Below, piece by piece: positions 1 through 12,105 of a stretch of 64,000 nucleotides of DNA. Under the pieces are notes generated by a model. It was not told the origin of the DNA and did no database searches. It saw nothing but the letters and a program-made list of their open reading frames with translations. Every line of letters begins with the position of its first letter. Within the stretch, counting starts at the first letter, position 1. Position numbers and translations under genes: made by a program. The DNA is from Thermothielavioides terrestris NRRL 8126 (Eukaryota; Ascomycota; Sordariomycetes; Sordariales; Chaetomiaceae): the NCBI RefSeq assembly GCF_000226115.1, contig NC_016460.1, positions 2,108,001 through 2,172,000 of the forward strand. Reading direction: 5' to 3'.

Positions 1-1667
1 CGCTATCTAGGCTTATAAGTTGAGCCTAAGCAGAATTAGAGCGATAATGCTTTCCTTATTGCTATACTTATACTAGTTACCGACCTAGCTAAACCGCTTA
101 ACCTAGCTAACCTAGATAACCTAGCTAAAGAAGACTCGTCTACCGTTGGCTTATAACCTATTACTCTTAAGCTTTTAGAAGTGTATAAGGCCTACTAAGA
201 CCTCTTCTCTACTATAGATCGACCTCCCCTATCTTGCTATACTACGCTCGAACACTATATCGATTTCGAAGACGGTATAGCTACACTATAGGGGCCAATC
301 TACCCTCTTAGCAAGAAGGAATTAGAAACCTTATATAAATAGCTTGTAGAGGCTTTGGAGAAGTAGTAGATCCGACCTTCTACTAGTCCTATAGGCGCGC
401 CCATTTTGTTTGTTCTAAAGAAGGGAGGCGAATTGCGCTTCGTTGTTGACTATTGTACGCTTAATTATATTACTTGTAAGAACTACGCTTTTATTCCTTT
501 GATTAGTAAGATCCTTGATCGCTTGTCTTCTACAAAGATCTATACTAAGCTCGATTTAAAGGATATATATTATCGGATCTGGCTATATAAGGGCGACGAG
601 TAGAAGACCGCCTTTTATATACGATATAGCTACTTCGAGTTTATTGTAATGCCAATAGGCCTAGTTAATATACTTATAACCTTCTAGACTTATATCAACT
701 ATACTCTCTCTAGCCTTGTTGACGTTACTTATATTGTATATTTAGATAATATATTAATCTTTAGTAACGACGAAGCTAAGTATAAGCGATATATATATAA
801 AGTTTTAGAACGGTTATAAAAAGCCGACCTCTATATTAACCTCTCCAAGTGCTAGTTCTATATATACGAAGTCGAATTCCTTAGGTTTATTGTTACCCTA
901 AAGGGCATTAAGATAGAACTATTGTACGTTGAAGCTATTGTATAGTAGCTACTACCTTATAGCATTTACAATATCTAAGTGTTTCTAGGGTTTATTAGCT
1001 TCTATTATAGGTTTATTTATAACTACTTAAAGATCTACGCCCCCTTGACCAACCTACTCTAAGGCAATTGTACTTTCGAGATAACCTAGGATATAATCAA
1101 TATATTCTACGAGCTATAGTATAGATTCTAGGAAGCGCCTATCCTATACTATTTTGACTCTAGCCTTCTAACCTATATAGAGGCAGATACTTCGAAGTTC
1201 GCTATTGGCATAGTCCTCTCCTAACTGTTCAAAAGCTAATAGTACCCTATTATGTTCTACTCTTATAAGCTTAGCTTTAAAGAAACGCACTATAGTATCG
1301 GTAATAGGGAGCTACTTATATTCATCGACGCCTTTCGGGCCTAGCGGCATTACCTCCTATATTTATAGACCACCGTTATCGCCTTTACTAACTACCTGAA
1401 CCTCGAGTATATAAAGACGAAGAAGTGGCCCTCTATATAGTAGCTACACTAGAGCGATAAGCTTATAGAATTTAACTTCGTTATTAAGTATCGCCCTAGC
1501 CTATAGAACCCTATTAATGAACTTTCTTAAAGACTAGACCTAGTGGAAAGCCCTAGCGACGAGGGTGCTAAGAACCTACTATTATAACTTCTAGAGGAGC
1601 GTATTGCTATAGGAAAGGACTATATACTAAGGTACTGCTCTATAGTTAGGGCTATTACTCTAGCTAT
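1..1667 (+). pseudogene. Ty3/gypsy chromovirus element A: pol, 5' part (RT and RNase H), RIP-inactivated
   Basis: Read through its stop codons, this stretch encodes the polymerase of a Ty3/gypsy retrotransposon. Reverse transcriptase runs from about 330 to 960: FVVDY near 440, a D-L-K-D block near 550, and YLDNILIFS near 740, corresponding to the family's YxDD box with D changed to N. RNase H follows at about 1060-1420 (EADTSKFAIGIVLS near 1180). Nearly all stops are TAG or TAA where CAG or CAA is expected, the signature of C-to-T change in CpA. The 5' end of the element, including its 5' LTR, gag and protease, lies outside the window. The frame stops at 1667, where another LTR element has inserted, and resumes at 7605 with the integrase. 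Not functional. Confidence 0.88.
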
Positions 1668-2164
1668 TGGATTAGGGTAATGGACTACCTAGATATAGGG
1701 GGACCTAGTTTTTCTGCTTTTCTGTTTATCTCAGAGCGTTGCATTCGTTGTCAAGGGGTCTAGCCCTCTGATTATATATATTTAAGTGGGCTAAGCCCAT
1801 CTTCTTTATCATTAAGTAAGATATTAAGTAGTTGTCAATATACGTTCGTTGACACCACGTTGGTAGTCCTCCTTCTTCTAGGAAGGCTGTTGAGCCTCTC
1901 CTTTCGTTGTCCTACCTCTATCTAGACGATAAGCATTCGAGCTATTAAGCTCTAACCGTATTCTTATTGTCTTTTGTCTTTCTACTATATCCTACTAGAC
2001 GCACCTAAGCTATATATCTTCCTCTTAGAAGACATCCTTCCTACTACTCGATATACACTATCTTTATCTGTCTAAAGGTACACTATATTCCTTTAAGAGC
2101 TATCTCGTACGCCTGATCCTAGGTATAGTAAAGTAGGTTGATATAGAGGTTTTACACTATTTTA
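1668..2164 (+). repeat. 5' LTR of element C
   Basis: This 497-bp block recurs at 7108-7604 in direct orientation. The differences I compared are C/T or G/A transitions, as expected for LTRs that were identical at insertion and were later mutated by RIP. The repeat stops abruptly on both sides, with transversions from 2165 versus 7605. Confidence 0.85.
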
Positions 2165-2166
2165 AA

Positions 2167-2183
2167 TAGGGGCTTAATCGGGG
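2167..2183 (+). promoter_or_regulatory. Candidate primer binding site of element C
   Basis: Two bases after the 5' LTR the sequence reads TAGGGGCTTAATCGGGG. If the first codon-like triplet was TGG before RIP, this has the TGG start and spacing of a tRNA primer binding site (complement of the tRNA CCA end). The tRNA is not identified. Confidence 0.4.
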
Positions 2184-3249
2184 AGGAGCTTAGCTCTATA
2201 TCTAAACAGGATAATATAGACTATAAAGTCTTCTAAGATCGTAGAACTATACAATGCTATATTGATAGCTATACAACGACGATATAGCCGACCTATTGAG
2301 GCTCTAGTATACCGATACTAGTATCTCTAGGAAGCGTAGAAACCTATTAAGGCGTATATATTCTAGAGGTCTATTGAGACCTTGTCCTAGAAGACCTTCC
2401 TTTACCTAGACGGCGTAGAGTATCGAAAAGATATCTCGTTATCCCTAACACTTCAAAGACCTATTGAAGCTTCGTTATTATCGATATAGCGGTTGTAAAA
2501 CGTTAACCTAATCGAAAGACGATAGTTCTATCCTCCTAAGTAGAGATAGGGGTAGAATTTTTATCGATTATCATTTTCTTCCCTAGTCTAGCCGAACTAG
2601 TTATAAAAGCAGTTAAACGTAGTAGCTACTTATAAGCTTCTAAGCTTAGGACTATACTTTTATAACACTTAGCTCTTTCTAACAATATATCTAGTACTGT
2701 TTTATATTGGATATAAGGTCTTAGTATAGACTTTTACTTTTCTTCTTAAGAGCTATACTCTTATCGCTATTACACTAGTTAGGTCTAGTATATTAGTTGC
2801 TAAAGGTATCTAGATAATCTATAAAGAGCCTATAATTATCCTTTAGGGCGTTTAGACTATATATTCCGAAGGAACCTAGCTTCTTAAGAGGTTTTCTTCC
2901 TCTAGATAGACATTAAAGGAGTCGACATTCCTATAGAAATATATATATTAGTCTTTTTACAGTCTATCGATATAGTTATTACCTTTCTTAAAGACGATAG
3001 CCAAGTGTCTAATGACTAGACTCTAACGATATATATATATATTATCTATAGAAGCTCTAAGAATTCCATCGACCTCTATAACACTATTAATTTTAACGCT
3101 AATCTCCGAGGGAGAGTCTAAGGATATATCTATCTTATAGCCTTTCTAAGGTATACTAAGCGAAGAAGACCTAGCCAAAGTAGCGTAGACACCCTTTCTA
3201 TCTTCGCTAAATGCCTCTACTTCGTCTATCTATATAGAGATACCTACGA

Positions 3250-5960
3250 TAATACCTTCTAGTCTCTCTAAAGCTAAAGCTCTAAAGAAGATAACTAAGT
3301 ACGTTCTTACTACTACGCTTAGTACAATCTTTCTAACCTTAGCGAAGGCCGGCCTTTAGAGCTGCTTCTCTAGTTAGAATACTACGTATTAGATTAAGAC
3401 CTTTAAAGAGATATATAAGGCTCATTAGGTCATTAATAATAAAACCTATATATACCTGTTTAAGCTTTAGTATAATACTACGATCTAGCCTATTATCTAT
3501 TATTAGGAGAAAAAAGACTAAGAGACCTAGAGAGCTTTTAAAGCTAAGTTCCTAAAGTATTAGAAGGACGATAATCCTAAGTAGTATAGAGACAGAGGTT
3601 ACCTTTGTAATCTAATTGAAGAGAGATACTAGCTAGTTAGTAAGGTTATCTATAACTACTTCGAATTGATCGACTATATATATACTATCGCCTCTACTAA
3701 AGTTTATAAAAAGCTATAGTATATAATTGTTCCAACTATATAATATACGCTTAATCAACGGATCTAGGTAGCTCTTAAGGACTACTAGTATACTCTAAAG
3801 AAGGACGACAAGGACTCTATCTATACTACGAAGTAGATAGACTTCCTTAAGTTCGTTTAAGATACTCTTTAGAAGGGTCTTAACGTAGGAGACCTCTTTC
3901 TTAAGACCTATAAGCGTAAGATCGATCTATAGAAGTACTACTTGCCTCTAGCTACGCCTACTATTAAGACGACCCCTAAGCTATAGGAGTAGGAAGAGGA
4001 GGAGCTAAAGAAAGCTCTTATATCTATACTTAACGACATCGACGATCTAGCTAATTAGCTCCAACGTCTATATATCTAGAAGTAGAAGATCGCTAAGTAG
4101 TTTAAATGGAAAATCGAGGCTCTCCGTTTATATAGAATCGATCCTACTCTTAACGAGATCGAGATTCTCTAAACGTATTTCTAACAACGGAGCTACTTAT
4201 AGGAGAGACGTATTAGCTTTATTACTAGTCTATATATTGATAGTCGTCCTCCTAGCTATAGTAGACCTATAAGCTCTAGCTATTGCTACTATTATAGTGA
4301 CTTTGACTATATAGTCCTTAAGTATATAGAAGCTATAAAAGCTATAGCTATAGGTCTAATATATTATAAGGGTATAGACTACTGCCTTAGCGATAGGAGT
4401 AAGAAGGGCTATATACTAGCTAAGACGATCACCTTTATAAAGGTAGATATTGACAATATATAAGAGGTCAGTAAAATCGGCTAGCTTATCTTTATATATA
4501 TAGCCTATTGCCTATAGTATAATAGCTACTCTATATACTAGACGTACTATCGTAAGTATAAACGCCTAAATAGTCATCTATTTAAACTAGATATATCCCT
4601 AGTACTAAATAAGCACTACCTCTAATAGCCTAAACTATATTAGAAGTCTATAATCGTCTAGACAACGATCAATCGTCTTATATATAAAGAGGAGCCTAAG
4701 CTTACTTCCGCCTTCTATTATATAGTGTCTAATCAGTTGTCGTTTTATATAGTTCTATTAAAAAGAGGTTATATTTTAACTTAGAAGGTTGTCCTATAGC
4801 CTATACTAAAGGCTAACGAATTCTATCGACTACCTCTTCCTCTCTCTAACTAGACTAAGGGGGAAGCTAAGGAGGAAGCGGACAAAGAAGCGGAGACTAT
4901 ACTTCAAAGTATATTGCCTACTAAATGTCGGTTCGCTAAGGACGAAAGGGAAGATAACTTCTAAATAAGCGGTACTCCTATATCTCTAGCGGAGCCTCCT
5001 TATATAACTATCTTTAAGAATCTAGCTATAGCAAATTATACAAAGAAAGAGGAGTTATAGTCTAAGCCGCCTATATCGAAGGTTGCTATATTACCTCTGT
5101 ATATAAAGGATATAATCTATACTACGATAAAGGCGAAGACTAGTCTAACCTTTAATAACTTAGTCTATATCTCGCCTAAGTATAAGGATACTCTAATTAT
5201 ATATCTATAAAGCATTTTTGCCAATATCGAAGTCATTGACTACAAAGGGTCTAGTGTTCCTAAGCCTAATGGACTAACCACTATACTAAAAGATATAGGG
5301 GTCTATATATAGGCTCTATATACTAATATAAATATATTTAACAACTCTTCCTCTAGTTAGACTAAGACAATTCTAATAATCTTTAGAGTTATTAAAGATA
5401 GTGTATAGAGTATTTGTATAAAAAGCCTCTAGGAACATTGGATTTATAAAGGTCTACCTAAAAACGTTGACGATCGTATCTATACCCTACTCTAGAAGTC
5501 TATCTCGACGTTTTCGATCTTATAATATATAGAACTTAGTATAATAATAAGAGTATAGTCTCTTCCTACTCTATATATCTAGTTCGAGAAGGGCTATTAT
5601 AATAAGCACCTTGCCTTAATCGACTCTAGTTTAGAGTATAACTATATCTCGATAAGTATTGTCGAAAAGTATACAATGCTATACTAGCCTACTAAGGTTA
5701 TCTCAAAGGGTCTTTACAGCTTAGTACTATTTATCGAGGAGACTTAGGTCACTTTATACCTAAAAGGAGTTGACATTAACCTTCACTTCTTTGTAACTAA
5801 GGACACTATTAGTAACTACAAAGCAATCCTCGATATATCGTTTATCAAAGATATTGCCCTAACCTTCGATTACTACAATAGCAACCTAATTACTACTAAT
5901 CTAATTATAGAGAAAAAGATAGTCTAGGTATATATTGTCTCTAAGAAGATTACCTAGTAG
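3250..5960 (+). pseudogene. Element C gag and retropepsin-like protease, RIP-inactivated
   Basis: Reading through TAG/TAA stops gives a long gag-like protein followed by a protease-like segment. The gag part (about 3280-4700) is rich in Lys, Glu and Tyr and contains a degenerate zinc-knuckle-like stretch near 4280 (CYYYSDFDYIVLKYI, compare C-X2-C-X4-H-X4-C). The protease part (about 5600-5925) has LIDSSLEYNYIS near 5615, matching the D-T/S-G active-site turn of retropepsins with Gly lost, and a second hydrophobic block about 70 residues later (ILDISFIKDIALTF). No RT motif follows. Boundaries are approximate. The translation is degenerate and the domain calls rest on short motifs. Confidence 0.6.
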
Positions 5961-7107
5961 AATCGCCTACTATCTCTAATATAACTATTCGTTTAAAAGT
6001 AATTTTAAGGATTAACGAAGAGTCCTAAAAGAATCCTTGACTAAGTAGAGATAGAGGAGGGCGAGACTACCCTTAGTTTCCTCGACGATTATATAGATAA
6101 AGTAGTTTTTTATTTCGTTTTATAGAAGTCCTATATACTATTCCTTAGTACTCTTTTTCATATTATACGTTCTTATTTGTTGTCTTCTCCGTCTAGACAG
6201 AAGAAGAAGGGTAAGATTAAATTGTTGCTCTATTCAAAAGGGAAGAGGGGGACCTCGATTAGAAACCCCTTTTCTAATAGAAGGCTAAGACAGGCGTTCT
6301 ACTATAAGTTTAGAGAGGCCCTAAGAACGTTTATACTCTAGAAGAATATTGTGAACAAGGTTTAGCCTATTGACCTAGTACTGTTCTACCCTTCCGACTA
6401 GAGGACTAGTAAGCTACTTTAAGTCCACTAGCGGCACTTATAGAAGATCTTAACAATATATTAACCTAGTAGGATATTAAAGCTAAGATTATAGAGATTA
6501 CTATACTATAAGCGACTATAATACAAAGGTTTATTAATACCCCTATAGACAAGATAGACCAGAAGCGCCTCTTCGGTAGTGACCTAGTCAAGGACCTCGG
6601 GGCACTAGTATAGGTAGCCCTTAAGAAGATAGTACTCGATCTCTACCTCTAGGAAGAGGAGACGCTTGTCTATACGCTTATAAGGAGGCTAGACTACCTT
6701 AAGATACCTTATACACTAATATAGAAGTATCTTTAGGTATATAGATTATCTATATTATCTAGCTAGACGTTACCTTCAGTATAGCACTGTAATAAACGCC
6801 TTTATAAGGAGCCTACGAAGCCTAGACGTCTACTTTGCCTACTACTATACGACCTATACAACTATGCCTTCGTTTATAAGTATAAATATCCAGTATAGTA
6901 GCAAGGCTAGGATATATATATTAAGGAGGTAGAGGAGTACGAAAGATAGTAGAATTAGCTACTATAGCTAACTGGACCTTTATAAACTAAGCAAGCTATA
7001 TATAAAGAGTAGCTCAAAGAGTAGCGACGATAAGAAGTATCTACTAAGAGAGCTTTTAAGGTACGAGCTTGCCTATAAGAGCGTATAGTAAGCTCGAAAA
7101 GGAAGTA
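5961..7107 (+). other. Element C 3' internal region, no recognised domain
   Basis: Short stretches of protein-like sequence occur (for example around 6790-7080), but nothing I recognise, and none of the RT, RNase H or integrase motifs that would normally follow protease. A purine run (GAAAAGGAAG, 7096-7105) lies directly before the 3' LTR and could be its polypurine tract. Confidence 0.5.
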
Positions 7108-7604
7108 TAGATTAGGGTAATAGACTACCTAGACATAGGGGGACCTAGTTTTTCTACTTTTCTATTTGTCTTAGAGCGTTGTATTCGTTGTTAAGGGGTC
7201 TAGCCCTCTGATCATATATATTTAAGTAGGCTAAGCCTATCTTCTTTATTATTAAGTAAGACATTAAGCAATTGTCAATATACGTTCGTTAACACTACGT
7301 TGGTAGTCCTTCTTCTTCTAAAAAGGCTGTTGAGCCTCTCCTTTCGTTATCCTACCTTTGTCTAGACGATAGGCATTCGAACTATTGAGCTCTGACCATA
7401 TTCTTATTGTTTTTTATCTTTCTGCTATATCCTACTAGACGTACCTAAGCTACGTGTCTTCCTCTTAGGAGACATCCTTCCTACCACTCGATACGCACTA
7501 TCTTTATCCGTCCAGAGGTACACTGCATTCCTTTAGGAGCTATCTTGTGCGCTTGATCCTAGGTATAGTAGGGTAGGTTGGTATAGAGGTTTTACACCAT
7601 TTCA
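7108..7604 (+). repeat. 3' LTR of element C
   Basis: Direct repeat of 1668-2164. This copy keeps more C and G at the variable sites (for example CCACTCGATACGCAC where the 5' copy has TA changes), so the two LTRs were mutated to different extents. Confidence 0.85.
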
Positions 7605-9540
7605 CTATATAGCTAAGACCTAGTGTAGGCTTTAGAGAGTTAGAGGATATATATAAGCTATATAAGCAAGAGTTTAATAAGAGTATTGCATTTAATATAT
7701 ACCTTAAGCAGGGCAATTGGGAGGTCTTATAGCACGTAGGTAGTGGCAAGCGTCACTATAAGCCTATAGCTAGGGACGAGGGAGAGGTAGTAGCGTAGAG
7801 GCCCTACCTAGATGACGCTTTTCCACTAGTCAACTACAGTATAGACGGAAGTACTACTTATAGCCTAGATAGACCTAATAAACCGCTATTAGAGCGTCGC
7901 TCCCTAGAGGCCTAGGAAATATATATAAGGGAATCTAGCTACCTAGGGCCTAGGCAGCAACCCCCCTTAGACTAGACGGCCTATAGTAGTCTAGCTAGCG
8001 GTGTATATACGCTTGATCACTGTCTATACGTCGTTGCCGCTATTAGGAAGCTAGTAGAGGACGAAGGCTAGCCTTTTAAGTAGTAACTAATCTAGGTATA
8101 GGAAGTCAATCTCTAGGTGACTAAGGGTATATAGAAGATAGCTCGTATATATAGGCAGTAGAAGCATAGAGACAATAGTATCCTACGTTATAGCAGTAGG
8201 ATCTATATGCCTATAGCTCTATAGTATACGCTTTTAATATGCTACTACAATGCTATAATAGGTGGCTATAGTGGTATTAGAAAGACTTGTAAATGTCTAA
8301 TACGCTACTACTACTAGCTAGATATATATAAGGAGATCGATCAATATATAGTGGAATACGTTATATATAGCTATATAAAAGCGAGAACCTACTACCCTTA
8401 TAGCGAGCTTATAGCGCTGCTAGTTCCTAAGCGCCTATAGTAGGATATTATAGTCGACTTCGTCATTGGTTTGCCTACCTCTATCGACCCTTATATATAT
8501 AAGCCCTACAATGCTATCTTCGTTATCGTCGATAAGTTTACTAAGTACGCCCTCTATATTGTAATATATAAGTAGCTCTAAGCTAGCGCCTTTGCCTACC
8601 TCTTCTTCGATTACGTCTACCGACCTTTTGGCCTACTATAGACTATTGTTTCCAACTATAGGAGCTTGTTTATAAGCGGGTTTTAGTATACGCTTTACAA
8701 CCTCTTAGATATTATATAAAAGCTAAGTACTATATACTATCCTTAAACTGATAGTTAGACAGAGAGGTAGAACTAGGCGTTGGAGCATTACCTATATACT
8801 TACTATATATAGGAGCAGTATAACTAGGCGTAGAAGTTGGCTCTAGCTAAATATATTTACAACACCTTAGTGTATTTAGCTACAAAGGCGACCTTAGTAT
8901 ACCTCCTTTATAGCTACTACCTATGTAATCTAGTAGACCCGCTTATAAATAGCTCGAGCAATGTTCCTACTATAAAGGAGCGTGTTAAGAAGTTCGTTAA
9001 AGATTAGGAAAGAATCTACGAGGCCCTAGTGTAAACTAACGAAGGTTATACAAAGTGGTATAACCGTAAGCGTATACCTATAACCTTTAGAGTTGGCTAG
9101 TAGGTTTAGATCGATTTAAGGTATATTCGCTAGCGACGTTTAAATAGTAAACTCGTAGATAAGTATCTTAGGCTATTTAAAATTATTGCTAATATAGGTA
9201 GTAAAAAGATAGTATATCGCTTAGATCTCCCGCCTATATTTAAGTTCTACCTTGTTTTCTCTGTTATAATGCTTAAGCTATTCAACGGCAATTTATAGAA
9301 AGCGTTTAAATACTACAATTATATATAGGTCGTTATATAGGAGTAGTATTAGGAGGTCGAAGCTATCTTTGATTATATAGGGCTACCTCTCAATAGATAT
9401 TTCCTTATTAAGTAGAAGAACTACCCACTAGAGGAGAACACCTAGGAGCTATATAGATATATTAATAATAGGCCTTTACTATATATTTACAAAGTATATA
9501 TTTAAGATAAATATAAGTGTAGACGATAAATGGCGAGAAC
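7605..9540 (+). pseudogene. Element A pol, 3' part (integrase and chromodomain), RIP-inactivated
   Basis: Continuation of the polymerase interrupted at 1667. Read through RIP stops it shows the linker to the integrase zinc region (about 8160-8310, IGGYSGI), the integrase catalytic core (about 8440-8800: D in DFVIGLP, a second block corresponding to the IVSDRG region, and YYPQTDSQTER near 8735), and a C-terminal chromodomain (about 9350-9475: FLIK-KNYPLEENT-ELYRYI). A chromodomain on the integrase defines the chromovirus branch of Ty3/gypsy, whose chromodomains can direct integration to heterochromatin. Stops are TAG/TAA at expected Gln or Trp positions. Not functional. Confidence 0.88.
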
Positions 9541-9570
9541 GTAACAAGGGCGTTAAATAGCGCTTTAATT

Positions 9571-9606
9571 AAGGAAAAAGAAAAGAAAAGAAAAAAAAAG
9601 AAAAAA
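9571..9606 (+). promoter_or_regulatory. Candidate polypurine tract of element A
   Basis: An uninterrupted 36-base purine run shortly after the chromodomain end, followed by CAA and then TGTAAAAGC at 9610. A polypurine tract followed by TG would mark the start of A's 3' LTR, but its 5' LTR is outside the window, so this cannot be confirmed here. Confidence 0.35.
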
Positions 9607-9699
9607 CAATGTAAAAGCTACCTACCTATCTAATAGCTAACCCCTATATCGCTAAGTCCTTCTCTAAGCCCTAGATCGACTTTATTATAAACTTGTCCA

Positions 9700-11051
9700 C
9701 CTATATATCATTAGTACCCTCTTCGCTATCCCCCTCCCCCTCCTTACCCTCCTTTAGTAGCGGACCCTAGCTCTTTACTACTATTAAAATTTTATTCTTT
9801 AATTGTTAGCTATATATACGTTTTATAGACGTAATAGACTCGTAGACTTACTACTACCCCCTTTATACGCTTTTACTACTCCTCTAGCTTAGCTAGCCTC
9901 TCTACTATCTCCTCTAGCGTAGTGCTAGGAGGAGAGGGAGGAGGTAGGAGTAGTGTAGGCGTGTCGACAAAGCGCTAGAGGCGCCTCTTTAATACGCTCT
10001 CCGCCTTCTATACCTCCCTCCACTGCTCTAAGAAGTTCTTAGAGTAGGCGGTGAAGGCGACTAAGGTACTGTTGATAGCCTTGTAGGCTACTATAAGTGC
10101 GTCGACGATGCTTTAGACAAATGTAGCTAGCTAGAATGTACTTAGTATATATATTACGTATATAGGGGAGACATTTAAAAACTTACCTTTTTATTAACGG
10201 TAGGGTAGTCCCTCTTATCGAAGGCTTTGATAAAGCTATAAACTATAGCAAGAGTAGTAGGATAAATCTTTATTTTTTTAGAGGGATTAGCAATAGTGTA
10301 ATATATATATAACGAAAACATAGGTTTTAGCTTTAAGGCGCTAAGGTTAGCGCCTTTGAAAGAGGAGGGCAACTTATAGCTAGGCAAATATAGTTATTTT
10401 ATATATATTTGACGTAGTATAAACTAGAACCTATAAATATATTAGATACAACGAATATATAACCTATATATAGATATATATTAGCTTAATAGTAGTAGAT
10501 AGGGGTACTACTATTATTAAAAAACTTAGCTATACAATGGTAGTAGCTACTATTGTTAGTATATATATAGCCTACGCCTCTAATACGCTTTGATTACGCT
10601 CTCTATACTTATAGAATAATGTAGGCAACGCCTATAGGGACTCTCTTCTTAGGCGTTGAGTCAAGGTCATTGGACTACTATACTATTAGCGATTACGTTG
10701 TTCCCTATCTATACCCTCTCTATATATCGCCCTTCTCTTATAGCCAAAGCCGCCTTTGTATAGAGTTAGAGGCTTAGATTCCTCTATCTCTTCGTCTTTA
10801 TTCTCCTCCTTCTTCTTCTCCTTCTCGTCGTCGTTAGTAGGCGTAGCCGCTATACTAGACGTATACTCTATAGGAGCTATAGGCGCGTCGTTGGCAAGCG
10901 ACTCTGCCTTGTTAGTAGGGCGCTCTTTAGGCGCTACGTTGATAGGCTAGAAGCCTAGGCTTAAGAACAACTTTAATATAATTGCTTCTACCTAACGTAT
11001 TAGCAACGTCCGTTCTACGCTATCTATCGATATCTTAGTATTAAAGGTCAT
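9700..11051 (-). pseudogene. RIP-degraded intron-containing gene of unknown function
   Basis: On the - strand an ATG at 11051 opens a protein-like stretch with an acidic/Lys-rich segment (NDDEKEKKKEENKDEEIEE, near 10,800). A second coding stretch from about 10,387 ends at 10187 with AAG followed by GTAAGT. The intron 10186-10131 (56 bp) has TACTAAG near its end and finishes TAG. Coding resumes in the same phase at 10130 with only TAA/TAG stops and ends in a coiled-coil-like segment (TTLEEIVERLAKLEE, near 9,890). A canonical spliceosomal intron argues that this is a former cellular gene, or a gene carried by an element, not retroviral gag-pol. I do not recognise the product. The join between the first and second stretches is not resolved (another intron or a frameshift). 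Confidence 0.5.
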
Positions 11052-11684
11052 TTATAAGGCGTAGCTAGAAATGAATAAGTTATTTAAATTTACTATATTA
11101 TTAGTGTACTATTGTATTCTTCCTACTAGCTATATAGCGAGTTTACTAGCTATATAGCCCTTATATATTAAAATTGCTAAAGCTATCCTATTGATTAAGA
11201 GCTATCCTACTAATCGATCGAACTATTGTAGAGTGATCTACCAAGGAGAGGCGAGGGCGAGAGCACTAAAAAACGAATTATCTATAGAGCGAAGAAGTTA
11301 GCTATATATATATAATTAGAGGGAGCGTTAAGAGGAAGTAGAAGGTATATATACAATTGTAATTGTAGGCTAGTATCGTATTGTCGTCGTAGTAGGCTAG
11401 GCACTTAGGTAGGCTAGGCACTTACAAAGATAGCGCAAAGGAAGAAAAGGAGGAAAGGAAGGCTAGGAGCTACGAGCCTAGAAGATATACTTAGTAAGGT
11501 GGTCTAAGCTTAGAAGGCTCAAAATCCTATATTTCTTATATTACAATGTTCTAGTAGAAGTTTCAATTCCCCTTTTCTATATATATAGCAAAGGCGCTTA
11601 AGACGTATATAGTATACGCTCTTTACCCCTTTTTCTTTTCTGCTATTACCCTAAATATATATACCTTCTATTTAGTTCTATTTA
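11052..11684. other. AT-rich sequence without a recognised gene
   Basis: Low-complexity RIP-affected sequence. A short direct duplication (GTAGGCTAGGCACTTA, near 11,393 and 11,410) is the only structure I see. The last five bases, ATTTA (11680-11684), match ATTCA at 32861-32865 and form the target duplication of element B1. Confidence 0.6.
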
Positions 11685-11933
11685 TATTATATATAGATGG
11701 TGCTCAGTGACCATCTAGCGGTAAATGTATGAGGATGAGAAAGATCAATGCCTCTCAGCCTCGTTAGCTAATAAGGCGGTACTCTTGAACACTAGTATAT
11801 ATTACAAAAGTATATTGATATAGTCTGCTGTTCTACAAAGGGGTTACAGGCGAGGTTCCCTTTTTTAAAGGAACGCTCGTCACCCTTGACCACGGTACGG
11901 TCATAGGTGCCCTTGCCACAGTTACGTATAACA
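11685..11933 (-). repeat. 3' LTR of B1
   Basis: 249-bp repeat present four times in the window. This copy is in the same orientation as 32612-32860 and inverted relative to 20813-21061 and 31149-31397. It differs from the 32612 copy only by C/T and G/A transitions in my base-by-base reading. Confidence 0.9.
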
Positions 11934-12105
11934 AGTGCCTAGGGATAAGAAGAAAAAGATAGTGTCTTCGCTATTATTATAGAACTTAATATAGGATAAA
12001 GGAGCGTATAGAAAAGAAGAAAACTAATCTATATTATACCTTATATAGGATTTCTATATCCGTTATCCTAGTCTATAGTAAGGTCCTCTATTGCGATTTG
12101 CTTAT

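Larger units (their letters stand above)
1668..7604 (+). mobile_element. Nested LTR retroelement C (gag-protease only)
   Basis: A 5.94-kb element flanked by two 497-bp direct repeats. The ends read TG...CA once transitions are allowed (5' copy TG...TA, 3' copy TA...CA). The 4 bases CTAT lie directly before the 5' LTR (1664-1667) and directly after the 3' LTR (7605-7608), so they are a likely target duplication. The element sits inside the pol gene of element A between RNase H and integrase; omitting C and one CTAT lets A's reading frame continue. Inside C a gag-like region and a retropepsin-like region can be read through RIP stops, but no reverse transcriptase, RNase H or integrase is seen. 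C therefore looks non-autonomous, like the gag-only terminal-repeat elements known from plants. Orientation follows gag. Confidence 0.8.
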
